This document shows, piece after piece, positions 25,431 through 34,697 of a stretch of 60,203 nt of DNA (position 1 is its first letter; every line of letters begins with the position of its first letter). Both the position numbers and the translations under genes were made by a program. Below the pieces are notes generated by a model that was not told the origin of the DNA, did not search any database, and saw nothing but the letters and a program-made list of their open reading frames with translations. The stretch comes from an uncultured bacterium (lineage in GTDB: Bacteria; Myxococcota_A; UBA796; CAJQPC01). The stretch covers positions 1 to 60,203 of the forward strand of contig CAJQPC010000031.1 in NCBI GenBank assembly GCA_905480105.1, written 5' to 3'.

Positions 25431-27230
25431 TCAGAGCAACTGGGTCCAGGGTTCGCTCCATATGGACGCGACGCACCCTTCTTGGTCCAGTTGATCGAGT
25501 AGCGACTCAAAGCGGGGGTGCTGGGTCAAGGTTCCGGAGTCCCCCACCAGCACAAGCAGGCGCTTGGCGCGGGTCAGTGCCACTGTGAGTCTGCGCTCGT
25601 CTGCGACAAAGCCCAGGCGACCCTCGGGGTTGGAACGCACCAAGCTGCAGAGCACCACTTCCTCCTCACGCCCCTGCCAAGCGTTCATCGTCGCAGCTCG
25701 GAGTGTCTTGAGCATTGGGTGGGCCTTCAGGGCGTCTACCTGGGCCCGGTAGGGGGCCAGCAGGACCACCTGGTCTGGGCGCAGGCCCGCCTTCTGAAGC
25801 GCCAACCAGATCATGGCAAGGGCGTTGACTTCGCCTGGGTTGCGGGTACTTCGAGAGGCAGGATCCACCTCTTCCTCTAAGCCCGAGCAAACCGTGTCCA
25901 GGAAGAGCACGCCTGCTTCTGCCCACTCGGGCAACTGCTCGCTCAAATCCCTGGCGCATCTCTTGGCAGCCTGAGTGCTGGGCTGGTACTCCGTGCCATA
26001 TACGGACTGAACCAAGGCGCTGATTCTGGGTGCCATGCGGTGCTGAATTTTCAGCATCGGCATGCGTTCGCCCAAGGCCAAAAGGCGGTCCACTAAAGAC
26101 TGTTCCAGCGCGTTGCCGGGCTGAGTGAGCACCGGTCCAAGCTGGTGGGGATCGCCGGCCAGGATCAGGCGGTCTACTGCCGGAACCATTGCCCAGATCG
26201 AGGGCTCCATGGCCTGGGTTGCCTCGTCGATCAGTGCGGTTCGTGTGGGAGGCAGCTGGTCCAGGCGGCGCATCATGGTGCCCAGGGTGCTCACAATGAT
26301 CTGAGCGGCGTGCATGGCCTGTGCGCGTGCCTGGTCCTGTAGGGCCCAGCGTTCCCGCATCAATTCGCGGCGTTCTCGCCAGTGGCCCTTCTGAGCCAGG
26401 GCTCTCAGTTCCTTGTCCATGAGTTGCAGAGCTCTGGCAAAGGGTCCCTTTGCCAGGGCGGTCTCCAGGGAGAGGTGCTTGGCTTCTGGGCGGATTCGAG
26501 CGGGATGCCCCAAACGCAAGACCTTGAGACCCTGAGACTCGGCGGCGAGCGCCAGGTGGTCGGTCGCCGCATTGCTGTCCGCCAAGGCCAGTGGCCGCTC
26601 TCCCTGCGCCACCAAGCTCTTGGCCAAGATGGCCAAGGTATGGGTCTTGCCTGTGCCTGGTGGACCGTGAATCAAGGCGAGCTCTTGGGCGGCCATGGCA
26701 CGCTGTGCAGCCTTTTCTTGTGCAGCGTTCAGGCCAGGGGGAGCCGAAGTAAGATCTGAAAAGCTGGCTTCGCGCTGGCCCAGGAGGACCTGCTGGAGGG
26801 GGCTTGGGTGTTCATCCGCCTTCTTCAGCGCACGCAAGAGCAGCCGCAGGGAAGCTGGATCGTTGCGCTCGCTGACCACCACGCGGCCCTGCTCCACCCA
26901 AGTGGGTAGGTCCTCATTTCGCAGCTGGATCGAGACCCACTGTCCATCGACTTCGAGCAGTGAACCTTCCAAGCCCTGGGCCCGAGCAGGGGGGGACAAG
27001 GTGATCGATGCTCCCGGCTGAATGCCCTCGTGCAGACTGCTGTGGGCTCGCAGTAGGAGTCTTGGCCCACGTCGTGTCCAGCTGAGCTCATCGACCGTCA
27101 TCGGTGGCCAGCTCACTCCGGCCGCGATCCTCTGGTCCAAGTCGCCTTGAAGAGCTTGAGCGAGTGTCTCGCTGGCAAAGCGATGTTCTTCCTGCAGGGC
27201 TTGGGCGAGTGCTTCGAGGTGGGTGTGCAT
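25431..27230 (-). CDS. Superfamily 1B helicase, UPF1/IGHMBP2-like
   Basis: DNA/RNA helicase of 599 aa. An N-terminal beta-barrel-like region (about 40-125) precedes the motor core. Walker A GPPGTGKT is at 189-196, motif II LIDEATQAMEP is near 345, and motif III AGDPHQLGP follows. Motifs V and VI lie in the NAWQGREEEVVLCSLVRSN and RRLTVALTRAKRLLVL stretches. The order and motifs match the UPF1/IGHMBP2/Sen1 branch (5'-3'). It is 4 nt after the DUF547 gene and closes the recC-to-helicase operon, which suggests a role in resolving DNA intermediates. Confidence 0.9.
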   Translation of the reverse strand: MHTHLEALAQALQEEHRFASETLAQALQGDLDQRIAAGVSWPPMTVDELSWTRRGPRLLLRAHSSLHEGIQPGASITLSPPARAQGLEGSLLEVDGQWVSIQLRNEDLPTWVEQGRVVVSERNDPASLRLLLRALKKADEHPSPLQQVLLGQREASFSDLTSAPPGLNAAQEKAAQRAMAAQELALIHGPPGTGKTHTLAILAKSLVAQGERPLALADSNAATDHLALAAESQGLKVLRLGHPARIRPEAKHLSLETALAKGPFARALQLMDKELRALAQKGHWRERRELMRERWALQDQARAQAMHAAQIIVSTLGTMMRRLDQLPPTRTALIDEATQAMEPSIWAMVPAVDRLILAGDPHQLGPVLTQPGNALEQSLVDRLLALGERMPMLKIQHRMAPRISALVQSVYGTEYQPSTQAAKRCARDLSEQLPEWAEAGVLFLDTVCSGLEEEVDPASRSTRNPGEVNALAMIWLALQKAGLRPDQVVLLAPYRAQVDALKAHPMLKTLRAATMNAWQGREEEVVLCSLVRSNPEGRLGFVADERRLTVALTRAKRLLVLVGDSGTLTQHPRFESLLDQLDQEGCVASIWSEPWTQLL

Positions 27231-27234
27231 CGGA

Positions 27235-27969
27235 CTACTCAGCTTGGTTCAGGGACCAGTCGTAGGGCTCGAAGCGGTGGGGGCAACCGGACTGAGCCAA
27301 GGGTATGTAGGCCACATCGTAGCGGGCCGCATAGGCACAGAGGTTGTCAGCGTTGCCCCAGTCGAGAAAGTCAGACTCGAACCACTCGAAGATTTGCGAA
27401 AAGACGGCTTGGTCATTCTCGATGCGGTTCCTCTCGCTGATAAAGCGCGCCATGGCCCGGTTGAGCTGGGGGTCCAGGCTCTCGCCGGCGAAGAGTTCAG
27501 CGGAGAGCGGCGGACAGCCGGCGCTGGCGCAGTTGATGGCGGCGTGGATGCGGGGGTCCCTAAAGCCCTCGCGGATGTGTTCGTTTTCAAAGGCGCGCAG
27601 CGAGAACCATTGCCCTCGATATTGGAAGCGCAGCCCCACAAAAAAGCCTGGGCCGCCCTTGGGGAACAGTCCCACGCGCAGTTCTTGTACGCTCTGCTCA
27701 ATCTCTCGATCCAACACCCCCAACAAGACAAAGGCGTTGTAGGCATTGATGGACTCTGCCAGCCCCTGCTCTCCGATCGGCGCAGTCCCTTGGGACAAGC
27801 TCGCCGCATAGGCCGCGACGGTGTCTCGTTCTGCGCGCAATGCTGCGTAGTTCACAGAGCCATCCGACTGCACGCAAGCCGCCAAGACTGCTGGATACCG
27901 GGCGCTTAGGTTCACATCTCCGTCGGGGGAGATGTGCTGGGCGCAAGCCAGCGTCAGCAGGGCAAACAT
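27235..27969 (-). CDS. DUF547 putative lipoprotein
   Basis: Protein of 244 aa with a short lipoprotein-type signal MFALLTLAC (lipobox Cys at residue 9). The DUF547 domain (about 55-190) shows INAYNAFVLLGVL, the conserved IREGFRDPRIHAAINCASAGCPPL stretch and a following C/H-rich pattern. The function of DUF547 is unknown; some members have a transglutaminase/papain-like fold. I use the ATG at 27969; a TTG five codons upstream is possible but has no ribosome-binding site. It lies inside the recombination operon, 27 nt after sbcC, an odd place for an exported protein. Confidence 0.8.
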   Translation of the reverse strand: MFALLTLACAQHISPDGDVNLSARYPAVLAACVQSDGSVNYAALRAERDTVAAYAASLSQGTAPIGEQGLAESINAYNAFVLLGVLDREIEQSVQELRVGLFPKGGPGFFVGLRFQYRGQWFSLRAFENEHIREGFRDPRIHAAINCASAGCPPLSAELFAGESLDPQLNRAMARFISERNRIENDQAVFSQIFEWFESDFLDWGNADNLCAYAARYDVAYIPLAQSGCPHRFEPYDWSLNQAE

Positions 27970-27996
27970 GAAGGACTCGATCAAGAAGAAGGAGGG

Positions 27997-30900
27997 CTAA
28001 GGCAGCAGGACTTGGCTTCTGCCGGGTGCGATGGATTTGACCTGAACTTGCACCCCGATGTGGTCTGCGATGCCTGCCACATGGCTGATGATTCCGACTT
28101 GTCGTCCGCCAGCCTGAAGTGCGTCCAGGGTCGCCAGGGCGGTGTCGAGGCTCTTTCGGTCCAAGGAGCCGAAGCCCTCGTCGATGAAGAGCGTGCGAAC
28201 AGGGGTCTGAGATGCCGAGAGGCTGGCCAGCCCCAAGGCCAGGGCGAGGGAGGTCAGAAAGGTCTCTCCGCCGCTGAGACTGTTCACGCTGCGCACATCA
28301 CCCGCCAGATGTTGGTCCACGATCTGTAGCTCCAAGTCTTCACCCGGAACGCGTGCCAAGAGGTAGCGGGGAGCCAGTTCTTTTAGGTGCCGGTTGGCGT
28401 GGGCGACCAAGCTCTCCAAGGTCAGGCCTTGGGCGAACTGTCGAAAGGTGTCGCCGCTGGCCGAGCCAATCAAACTGCTCAGCACCGCCCAGCGTTGGTT
28501 CTCTTCCTGGTGCCTGGTGATGTCGTTGATCAGGGACTTCTTTTTTGTACCCTGGTCCTGTTGGAGCTGGAGCTGGAGCTCAATGATGCGTGTGCGGAGC
28601 TGGCTGAGACGCTCATGGATTGGTGGAGAGTTGGGGTCCGAGTCCACAAGCTTGGGCTCTTTTTTCTGAAGCTGGCTGAGCTCTTCATGGCGCTCTCTCA
28701 GGATGGTCTCGCTGCTCAGGAGAGCGCGCTGGAGCGATGCCACCTGTTCTTCTGTCTGTTGTCTGGATGCACTGTCCCATGCCTGGAGTGCGTGCAGCTC
28801 ATCCAGGCTTAGGGTCTCCAAAGACCGATTCAGGGCCTCTTGCTTCAGGACCAAGTCTCTGGAGAGTTCGGTACGGAGCAACTCGGCGCTCTTTAGGCGC
28901 TGGTCCGCTCTGTCATGGTCTAACTGGGCTGTCTGGTACTGCTCCAGGGCCTTATTGGTGGCTGCGGTCGAAGCATCTAGTGTGAGACGGAGCTCTTTGG
29001 TGCGAGCGCCGGGGTCTTGGATTCCAAGGGTGAGCAGCGATTCAGTGAGCGCTCCAAGGGCCTTGGTGTGCTTGTCCAAGATCCCTTCCGCGGCCAACTG
29101 TGCCTGTTTGCTGTGTTTCTGGCGCTCCTCTGCGGCGGCGATGGGGGCCTGTAGATTCTGGATACCTGTCAGTCCGAGCGCCAGTGTGCTCTGCTGAGCT
29201 TGAGCCAGAGGGACGCGTTTGCTCCAAGCTGCCAAGAGCGCCTCTGCGGACTGCTTTAGCTGTTCTTCTCCAAGCCCAGGCACCCCGTTGAGCTCTTGGC
29301 CCAAGCGTTCAATAATCAGCTTCCAAGACTGGGTGTCGTGTGCCAGTTGCTGAGCCATTGTTTCGTGGCTGGCCAAGGCAATGCGGCAGCGCATCTCGAG
29401 CGTTTCGCTTGCTTCAACCTGGGCCTCGGTGTTGCGAAGCTCCTCGCTAAGCAGGTTGGATTTGGAGGCCCAAGTTTTCCTTGCTGCCTTGAGCGTATCA
29501 AGCTGGTCCTGTTTGGCCTGGATACCGTCGATCAAGGCCTGCTTTGTGGAAAAGCTGCCCAGGGAATCCTGGCTTGTGCGCTGTGCATCCTGCTGCTTAT
29601 CGAGCAATGCCTCTAGGTTTTGGGCGGCTTCCTTGGTGAGTTTCCTGGCCTGCGCGAGCTCCAGGCGGCAGTTGCCCAGGTTGAGCTGGAGTGCGTTCAG
29701 GGCGCCCTGTGCCTGTTTCTCCTCCTGCACGAGTGCATCGATCACAACCTTGGCCGGGTTCGCGCCCGGATGCTCCGGGCTACCGCAGAGTGGGCAGGGT
29801 TCTCCAGGGCGAAGCAGGTGTCGATGCTCAGCCAGCTGTAGTGTGGATGCGCCGAGCTCAACGATGCGGGTGCGGTCCACTAAATGGCGTTCCGCGATTG
29901 GCAGTTGGAGCAACAAGTCCGCCTCTTGAACGGCAAGCCTCGCTGACCTGTCTTGTTGGGCGGTCTGCTCTGTTTGGGTCCTACTCAGCTGCAACTTGAG
30001 CTCGGCAATACCCTTCTCTTGGCTGTCCACCGAGAGCCGGAGCTTCTCCAGGCGGGCCAACTCGGTGGTCAGCTTATCGGTGTCGTTGGGCTGTTCTGTC
30101 TGGTGGTCAACAGCAAGGCTACGGTTGGATTCCCGTTGAAGCTTGGCGGCCTGGAGCATGCCCACTGCCGCGCTGTGTTCTCCCTGAGCAGTGAGCAGCT
30201 CCTGCTGGAGGCTGGCCCCCGCTTGCACCTTCTGCTGCAGTCCGACTGCCTGCTTGAGATCTGGATGCACCCGCTGCCATAGGGGCGCGAGTGCCGCAGC
30301 TTGTGGGTCCATTCCAAGCGCTACTTTTGCTGCGTCGATCTCAGCTTTTGTCCGCACTTGCTCCTGTCGAAGGCTTGCCAAGCCCCGCTCTGCGTCCCGG
30401 AGCGCGGCATCAGCTTGGTCCGCTTTCGACTTGGCGCGATTCGCCTCCAGTCGTGTTTCTTGGAGTCGTTGTTCGAGTCCAAGGGCCTGTTGGATTTTGG
30501 GCGCTAAGCGATGCGCGGTTGCCTGAGCGGCCGCGTCAGCCTCCCTGCAAGCCTTGAGCTGAACGGATGCGACCTTGAGCGCCTGGACCGTGGACTTGAG
30601 TTCATGGCCTATGGTCTGCAACTCCTCCTGCTTCTGGGTCAGGTTGTCTTGAGTCTTAGTGAGCTGTGCCAGGCGCTCGAGCTGTAGGGCGGCGGCGCTG
30701 TACCGCCGCACTTGTTCGCGCTGTGGCGCGGCGTTCTGCCAGACCTGCTTGGCCTTGGTGAGCTGCGCTTTGGACTCCGCTAAGCGAAGGTTGCTCTCGC
30801 TTAGGCGCTGCTGCCAACTCGCGTGTGACCGCTGCGAATTCTGCTCTTCCTCGAGATTCTTGAGTTGGTGCTGATTGCTTGTCAGCGTGGCTTGGACGGT

Positions 30901-31614
30901 GGCTAATTCAATGGGCGTGAGCAGGTTGAGCTCCGCCTTTTCCGCTTGCAAGTTCTCCAGGAGCTGGTTCGCGGCTTTGTTTTTGGCGAAAGCCTGCTCG
31001 GAGATTCGGGCGTAGAGATCCGTGCCGGTCATGCGCTCCAAGAGCTCTGCTCGCTCGCTGCGTTTGGCCTTTAGAAAGGACGCAAACTGGCCTTGGGCCA
31101 ACAGCGCCGAGCGAATGAATTGGTCAAAGTTCAAGCCCAAGTGCTCGATGATCAAGCTTTTGGTATCGGTCTTGGTCCCCGAGCCCATCACCTCCTGCGT
31201 GACCAGGTCGATCAGGCTCATCTTCTGCTGCTGTAGACGCCCGCTCGCCTTGTCACCGGCACGGCGTACCTCCCAGCGCGCGCAGAATGGGCGCCCCTGA
31301 GCGCTCAAAAAGTCCACCTCGGCATAGCCGCTGCCTGCATCGTGGCGCAGTAGGGCGCGGGGACTCTGAGCACTCAAGGTGTCGTGCTCTTGTCCAGACC
31401 GGGAAATTTTCACACGACCATCGGCTTCTTGGAGACGAGGAGTCTGGTCAAACAGAGCCAGGCACACCGCGTCCAGGATTGTGGTCTTGCCCGAGCCAGT
31501 AGGGCCCGTGATGGCAAAGAGTCCTGCTTGTCCCAAAGCTCCCTTCTGGAGGTCCAATTCCACCACTCCGGCCAGCGAGGCTAAGTTGCAGGTCTTGATT
31601 CGGGTGATCTTCAT
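27997..31614 (-). CDS. sbcC: Exonuclease subunit SbcC (Rad50-like ATPase)
   Basis: SMC/Rad50-type protein of 1205 aa, the ATPase subunit of the SbcCD nuclease that opens hairpins and processes palindromes and blocked ends. Walker A GPTGSGKTT is at 37-45. Long coiled coils flank a zinc hook CPLCG near residue 609. The C-terminal head has the signature LSGGETFLTSLALALGLA near 1115 and Walker B RTLFIDEGFGSLD near 1140. The length is normal for the family. It overlaps sbcD by four bases (ATGA). Confidence 0.97.
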   Translation of the reverse strand: MKITRIKTCNLASLAGVVELDLQKGALGQAGLFAITGPTGSGKTTILDAVCLALFDQTPRLQEADGRVKISRSGQEHDTLSAQSPRALLRHDAGSGYAEVDFLSAQGRPFCARWEVRRAGDKASGRLQQQKMSLIDLVTQEVMGSGTKTDTKSLIIEHLGLNFDQFIRSALLAQGQFASFLKAKRSERAELLERMTGTDLYARISEQAFAKNKAANQLLENLQAEKAELNLLTPIELATVQATLTSNQHQLKNLEEEQNSQRSHASWQQRLSESNLRLAESKAQLTKAKQVWQNAAPQREQVRRYSAAALQLERLAQLTKTQDNLTQKQEELQTIGHELKSTVQALKVASVQLKACREADAAAQATAHRLAPKIQQALGLEQRLQETRLEANRAKSKADQADAALRDAERGLASLRQEQVRTKAEIDAAKVALGMDPQAAALAPLWQRVHPDLKQAVGLQQKVQAGASLQQELLTAQGEHSAAVGMLQAAKLQRESNRSLAVDHQTEQPNDTDKLTTELARLEKLRLSVDSQEKGIAELKLQLSRTQTEQTAQQDRSARLAVQEADLLLQLPIAERHLVDRTRIVELGASTLQLAEHRHLLRPGEPCPLCGSPEHPGANPAKVVIDALVQEEKQAQGALNALQLNLGNCRLELAQARKLTKEAAQNLEALLDKQQDAQRTSQDSLGSFSTKQALIDGIQAKQDQLDTLKAARKTWASKSNLLSEELRNTEAQVEASETLEMRCRIALASHETMAQQLAHDTQSWKLIIERLGQELNGVPGLGEEQLKQSAEALLAAWSKRVPLAQAQQSTLALGLTGIQNLQAPIAAAEERQKHSKQAQLAAEGILDKHTKALGALTESLLTLGIQDPGARTKELRLTLDASTAATNKALEQYQTAQLDHDRADQRLKSAELLRTELSRDLVLKQEALNRSLETLSLDELHALQAWDSASRQQTEEQVASLQRALLSSETILRERHEELSQLQKKEPKLVDSDPNSPPIHERLSQLRTRIIELQLQLQQDQGTKKKSLINDITRHQEENQRWAVLSSLIGSASGDTFRQFAQGLTLESLVAHANRHLKELAPRYLLARVPGEDLELQIVDQHLAGDVRSVNSLSGGETFLTSLALALGLASLSASQTPVRTLFIDEGFGSLDRKSLDTALATLDALQAGGRQVGIISHVAGIADHIGVQVQVKSIAPGRSQVLLP

Positions 31615-32840
31615 TTGTCCTGCTCGGCCAACTCGATGAGCTCATGGAACCCAGCCAGAACCTCCTCTGGAATGGGCGCTTCAAAGGCCCGCTGCCAAGC
31701 CCTGCAAAAGACCTGTTCGGGCTGGAGCAGGTCCAGCGCCTCGGAATGATCTGCCAGGGCCTTGCCGCCTCCTGTGTATTCGGTGCGCACGGCCAATAGG
31801 CGCACCGCCTTGGACTCCAGAGCATCTTCGACTTGGCTCCGCAGGGTGGGTTCGGCTGAAGGAAGGGAGACCCGCAGTTCCAAGTAGGGCAGGTCTGTTG
31901 CGGCCAGATCTCGATCCGGAAGCTCCGCAATGCGTTTGAGAAGCGGTACCAGCGGCAGGTAGCCGTCGTCTGGCAGACGAATCATCTGGACGCTGCGTGG
32001 GATGGGCACGTGGTCCAGCCTCTTCAACGCACCATCCTGAACCTGCAACACCACGATCTGGTGCATGTAGCCTCGCTCGGTCATGGAGAGAGGAATGGGG
32101 GAGCCGCTGTAGCGAATGCTCTCTCGACCCACCGCTTGGGCGTAGTGCAGGTGTCCCAGGGCCACGTAGGCCAAGCGCTCAGGAAAGAGCTCTTGGCACA
32201 GGGGATTTTGGTTCCCACCCAACACTTTGCGCTCTGAGTCTGGGCTCAGGGCAGCGTTCTGCATGTAGAGGTGGCCCATCGCCAGTGCGGCGTGGCCGGC
32301 TTGGGCCTTCTGGAACAGTCGCTCAAAGACCTGCTGGTGTAGTTGGTGAACCCCGTCCGTCAGGGACTGCTCGCCTGCCTTGCCTACTCGCGGCAGATCA
32401 GAGACACGAAGGTAGGGGATGGCGGCGACCCAGGCCTCGCATGCCCCCTGGGCGTTGTGGAGCGGCAGGACCATGCGCTCCATGTCCAACTCCCTGCCGT
32501 TGCGCCTCGGCAGGCCTCCAATCACGTGAACCCTCTCACTTAGCAAGGACTCAGGCGCGTCCAAACGGGCAGCGCTATCGTGGTTGCCCCCGATGGCGAC
32601 AATCTCCAGCGTTGGGCAGCGTTCGGTGGCCTTTGCCAGAAAGCTGTACCACTGACGCAGCGCGCTTACGGGCGGGTTGGCAGTCTCAAATACGTCCCCA
32701 GCGATCAACAGCACGTCCACCGCGCGCTGCTCCAACTCCAGGACCAACCAGTCCAGAAAGCGCTGGTGCTCCGCGCTGCGGTCGTAATCGTAGAGGGTGT
32801 GGCCTAAATGCCAGTCAGCGGTGTGAACGACGCGAAGCAT
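31611..32840 (-). CDS. sbcD: Nuclease subunit SbcD (Mre11-like)
   Basis: Metallophosphoesterase nuclease of 409 aa, partner of SbcC. The start ATG overlaps the recD stop (ATGA). All Mre11 motifs are visible: HTADWHLGH (6-14), LLIAGDVFE, GGNHDS, AMGHLY and LGHLH. The C-terminal capping region is of normal size. SbcCD cuts DNA hairpins and protein-blocked ends; here it is encoded directly downstream of recBCD. Confidence 0.96.
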   Translation of the reverse strand: MLRVVHTADWHLGHTLYDYDRSAEHQRFLDWLVLELEQRAVDVLLIAGDVFETANPPVSALRQWYSFLAKATERCPTLEIVAIGGNHDSAARLDAPESLLSERVHVIGGLPRRNGRELDMERMVLPLHNAQGACEAWVAAIPYLRVSDLPRVGKAGEQSLTDGVHQLHQQVFERLFQKAQAGHAALAMGHLYMQNAALSPDSERKVLGGNQNPLCQELFPERLAYVALGHLHYAQAVGRESIRYSGSPIPLSMTERGYMHQIVVLQVQDGALKRLDHVPIPRSVQMIRLPDDGYLPLVPLLKRIAELPDRDLAATDLPYLELRVSLPSAEPTLRSQVEDALESKAVRLLAVRTEYTGGGKALADHSEALDLLQPEQVFCRAWQRAFEAPIPEEVLAGFHELIELAEQDK

Positions 32841-33640
32841 CAGGGACCCCAAAGAGCGTCGCGCAGGCCCGAGGCCCGTTGAATTCGCGCTCCCACCCCA
32901 GCCTGGATGACGGATGCATTGCCGAAGAGGTGAACACGCTCTCGGGCTCGGGTAATTCCGGTGTAGAGGAGCTCCCGGGTGAGCAGTGGGGACGGACGGG
33001 GGGGCAGCAACATGACGACCTCGGCGAACTCCGAACCTTGGCTCTTGTGGACGGTGGTAGCAAATACGGTTTCGTGCGGCGGAAGCCGGGCTGGATGAAA
33101 GGTGCGCAGCGCTTCCCCAGGTCTCTCCGGAGGAAACCAGACTCGAAGCTGTCCTGAAGCATCTTCCAGCGCTACGCCCACATCTCCATTGTATAGCCCC
33201 AAGGCGTAGTCGTTTCGAGTGACCAGGACTGGCCGGCCCACATACCAAGGCTCTCCACTTGGAATCAGTCCTTGTTGGGCCAGAATGCGTTCGCAGAGGC
33301 GATTGATGCTTGTGACGCCCCAGCGCCCCTGGCGATGTGCGCACAAGACGCGAAAGCGTCCAAGCTGTTCTAAGGCATGGGCGGGATCTTTTGCGAAGGT
33401 CAGCATCTGAAACCCGCCCCGAAGAACCGACCTCAGGCTGTCCAAGTCTTGTGGTGATGCATTGGGGGGGACTGGCTCCCACTGGACATCGTCGAAGGCC
33501 TCGTCCCGAAGGATTCGCAGTGCCTGTGCACTCTCCCCAGAGTTGATAGCTTTGGCCAAGCTGCCAATGCCAGAGTTTCCGTTAAAGCGGAAACTATGCG
33601 TGAGCTGCACGATGTGGTCTTGAAGCCCTGGGGGGGGCGG
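32840..33640 (-). CDS. recD: RecD, 3' part (frameshifted from the 5' part)
   Basis: Reading frame for the C-terminal half of RecD (about 265 aa). It starts with the strand and helix around PGLQDHIVQLTHSFRFN and includes the late helicase motifs, TTVHKSQGSEFAEVVMLLP (motif V region) and ELLYTGITRARERVHLFG (motif VI). It is out of frame with the 5' part; the junction is in the run of eight C at 33630-33637. One base fewer in the run would restore a continuous RecD. It ends in an ATGA overlap with sbcD. Confidence 0.85.
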   Translation of the reverse strand, partial: PPPPGLQDHIVQLTHSFRFNGNSGIGSLAKAINSGESAQALRILRDEAFDDVQWEPVPPNASPQDLDSLRSVLRGGFQMLTFAKDPAHALEQLGRFRVLCAHRQGRWGVTSINRLCERILAQQGLIPSGEPWYVGRPVLVTRNDYALGLYNGDVGVALEDASGQLRVWFPPERPGEALRTFHPARLPPHETVFATTVHKSQGSEFAEVVMLLPPRPSPLLTRELLYTGITRARERVHLFGNASVIQAGVGARIQRASGLRDALWGP

Positions 33641-34697
33641 CGCTCGCTTCGGCGAGGGACAAAGAGAGTTGCCCCAAAGTCTCGCGCAGTCCCAGGGACC
33701 ACGCCTGACGGTGTCCCTGGGCGTTGCAGATGTCCCCCAAGATGGCGCCTGCCTCGACGGATGCAAGCTGATCTTGGTCGCCTAAAAGAACCAAGCGCGC
33801 ACTGGGGCTGACCGCGTCGACCAGCTTGGCCATGAGGGAGAGGTCCACCATCGAGGCCTCGTCAACCAGCACCAGATCAGCCGCCAGAGGGTTGTCCCGG
33901 TGGTGAGCGAATTGCGTGGGAGTGCGAGGCTGCCATCCCAAGGCGCGGTGGATTGTGCTGGCGCTGGTGGGCATGACTGTCGAGAGCTCCACGGGCAGCT
34001 TTAGGCGCTCGAGGCTCTGAGCCAGCGACTCCACAAGTCGGGCGGCTGCCTTTCCGGTTGGAGCGAGCAAGAGAATGCGAAGCGGGGCCCCGTGCTCCAG
34101 AGCTTGTTGTTGGAGAAGGACCAAGAGCTTGGCGACCGTTGTGGTCTTGCCGGTTCCCGGCCCGCCGCTGATCACTGTGAAGGGCCGCAACACTCCAACC
34201 GCACAGGCGACCCGCTGCAGCAGGTCTGGCCCGGGTGTTGGGAAGAGCTCTTGGATGCCCTTGGCCAGCAGGTCCAGGTCCACCGATGCAGGCTCACAAA
34301 GCGTGCGCGCTTGGATGGCTTGGGCAAGCAGGGTCTGCTGCTCCCAGTAGCGCTGAAGGTAGAGGTTGCCCGCGGCATCCAGGACCAAGGGGCAGGTTTG
34401 CTCTCCTGTCCCGACCGCTGGACTCTCTCGCAGTGCCTGGAGCCAGGGGTCAAGCTCGGGCCAGCGTACATTCTCCAGGGGCTGGCCATCGCGGTCCAGC
34501 GCCTGCTGGCCTGCCAAGCGTGGAAGCTGAGCACAGACGTGGCCTGCGTTTGGTGCCCGCGTGGCAGCAGCGGCACCAAGGGCTAGCAGCTCAGGCGCAG
34601 CATGTCCGGGGCTGTTGTCCAAAATCAGACCTGCAAAGGCAAGATCCAAGGGGCCAAAGACGCCGGCTTCCCGCCATGCTCGTAGAGTGCTGGTCAT
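33594..34697 (-). CDS. recD: RecD, 5' part (frameshifted)
   Basis: N-terminal part of the RecD helicase (367 codons in this frame), the 5'-3' motor of RecBCD. Walker A ISGGPGTGKTTT is near residue 180, and motif II reads VLVDEASMVDL. The frame stays intact through LVLLGDQDQLASVEAGAILGDI, then shifts at the C run near LAEASAAPP, after which about 15 unrelated codons precede a stop. It starts in an ATGA overlap with recB. Either the DNA has one extra C (a natural mutation or an assembly error) or ribosomes shift by +1 here. The following half is intact. Confidence 0.88.
   Translation of the reverse strand: MTSTLRAWREAGVFGPLDLAFAGLILDNSPGHAAPELLALGAAAATRAPNAGHVCAQLPRLAGQQALDRDGQPLENVRWPELDPWLQALRESPAVGTGEQTCPLVLDAAGNLYLQRYWEQQTLLAQAIQARTLCEPASVDLDLLAKGIQELFPTPGPDLLQRVACAVGVLRPFTVISGGPGTGKTTTVAKLLVLLQQQALEHGAPLRILLLAPTGKAAARLVESLAQSLERLKLPVELSTVMPTSASTIHRALGWQPRTPTQFAHHRDNPLAADLVLVDEASMVDLSLMAKLVDAVSPSARLVLLGDQDQLASVEAGAILGDICNAQGHRQAWSLGLRETLGQLSLSLAEASAAPPRASRPHRAAHA

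Noticed and set aside
31997..33157. 386-codon plus-strand frame over sbcD/recD
   Set aside because: Antisense to strongly supported genes and of low-complexity Arg/Pro/Ser composition.
33630..33637. Programmed +1 frameshift in recD as the preferred explanation
   Set aside because: The C8 run has no known slippery or stimulatory context such as a following stop codon or pseudoknot that I can see, so an indel is more likely.
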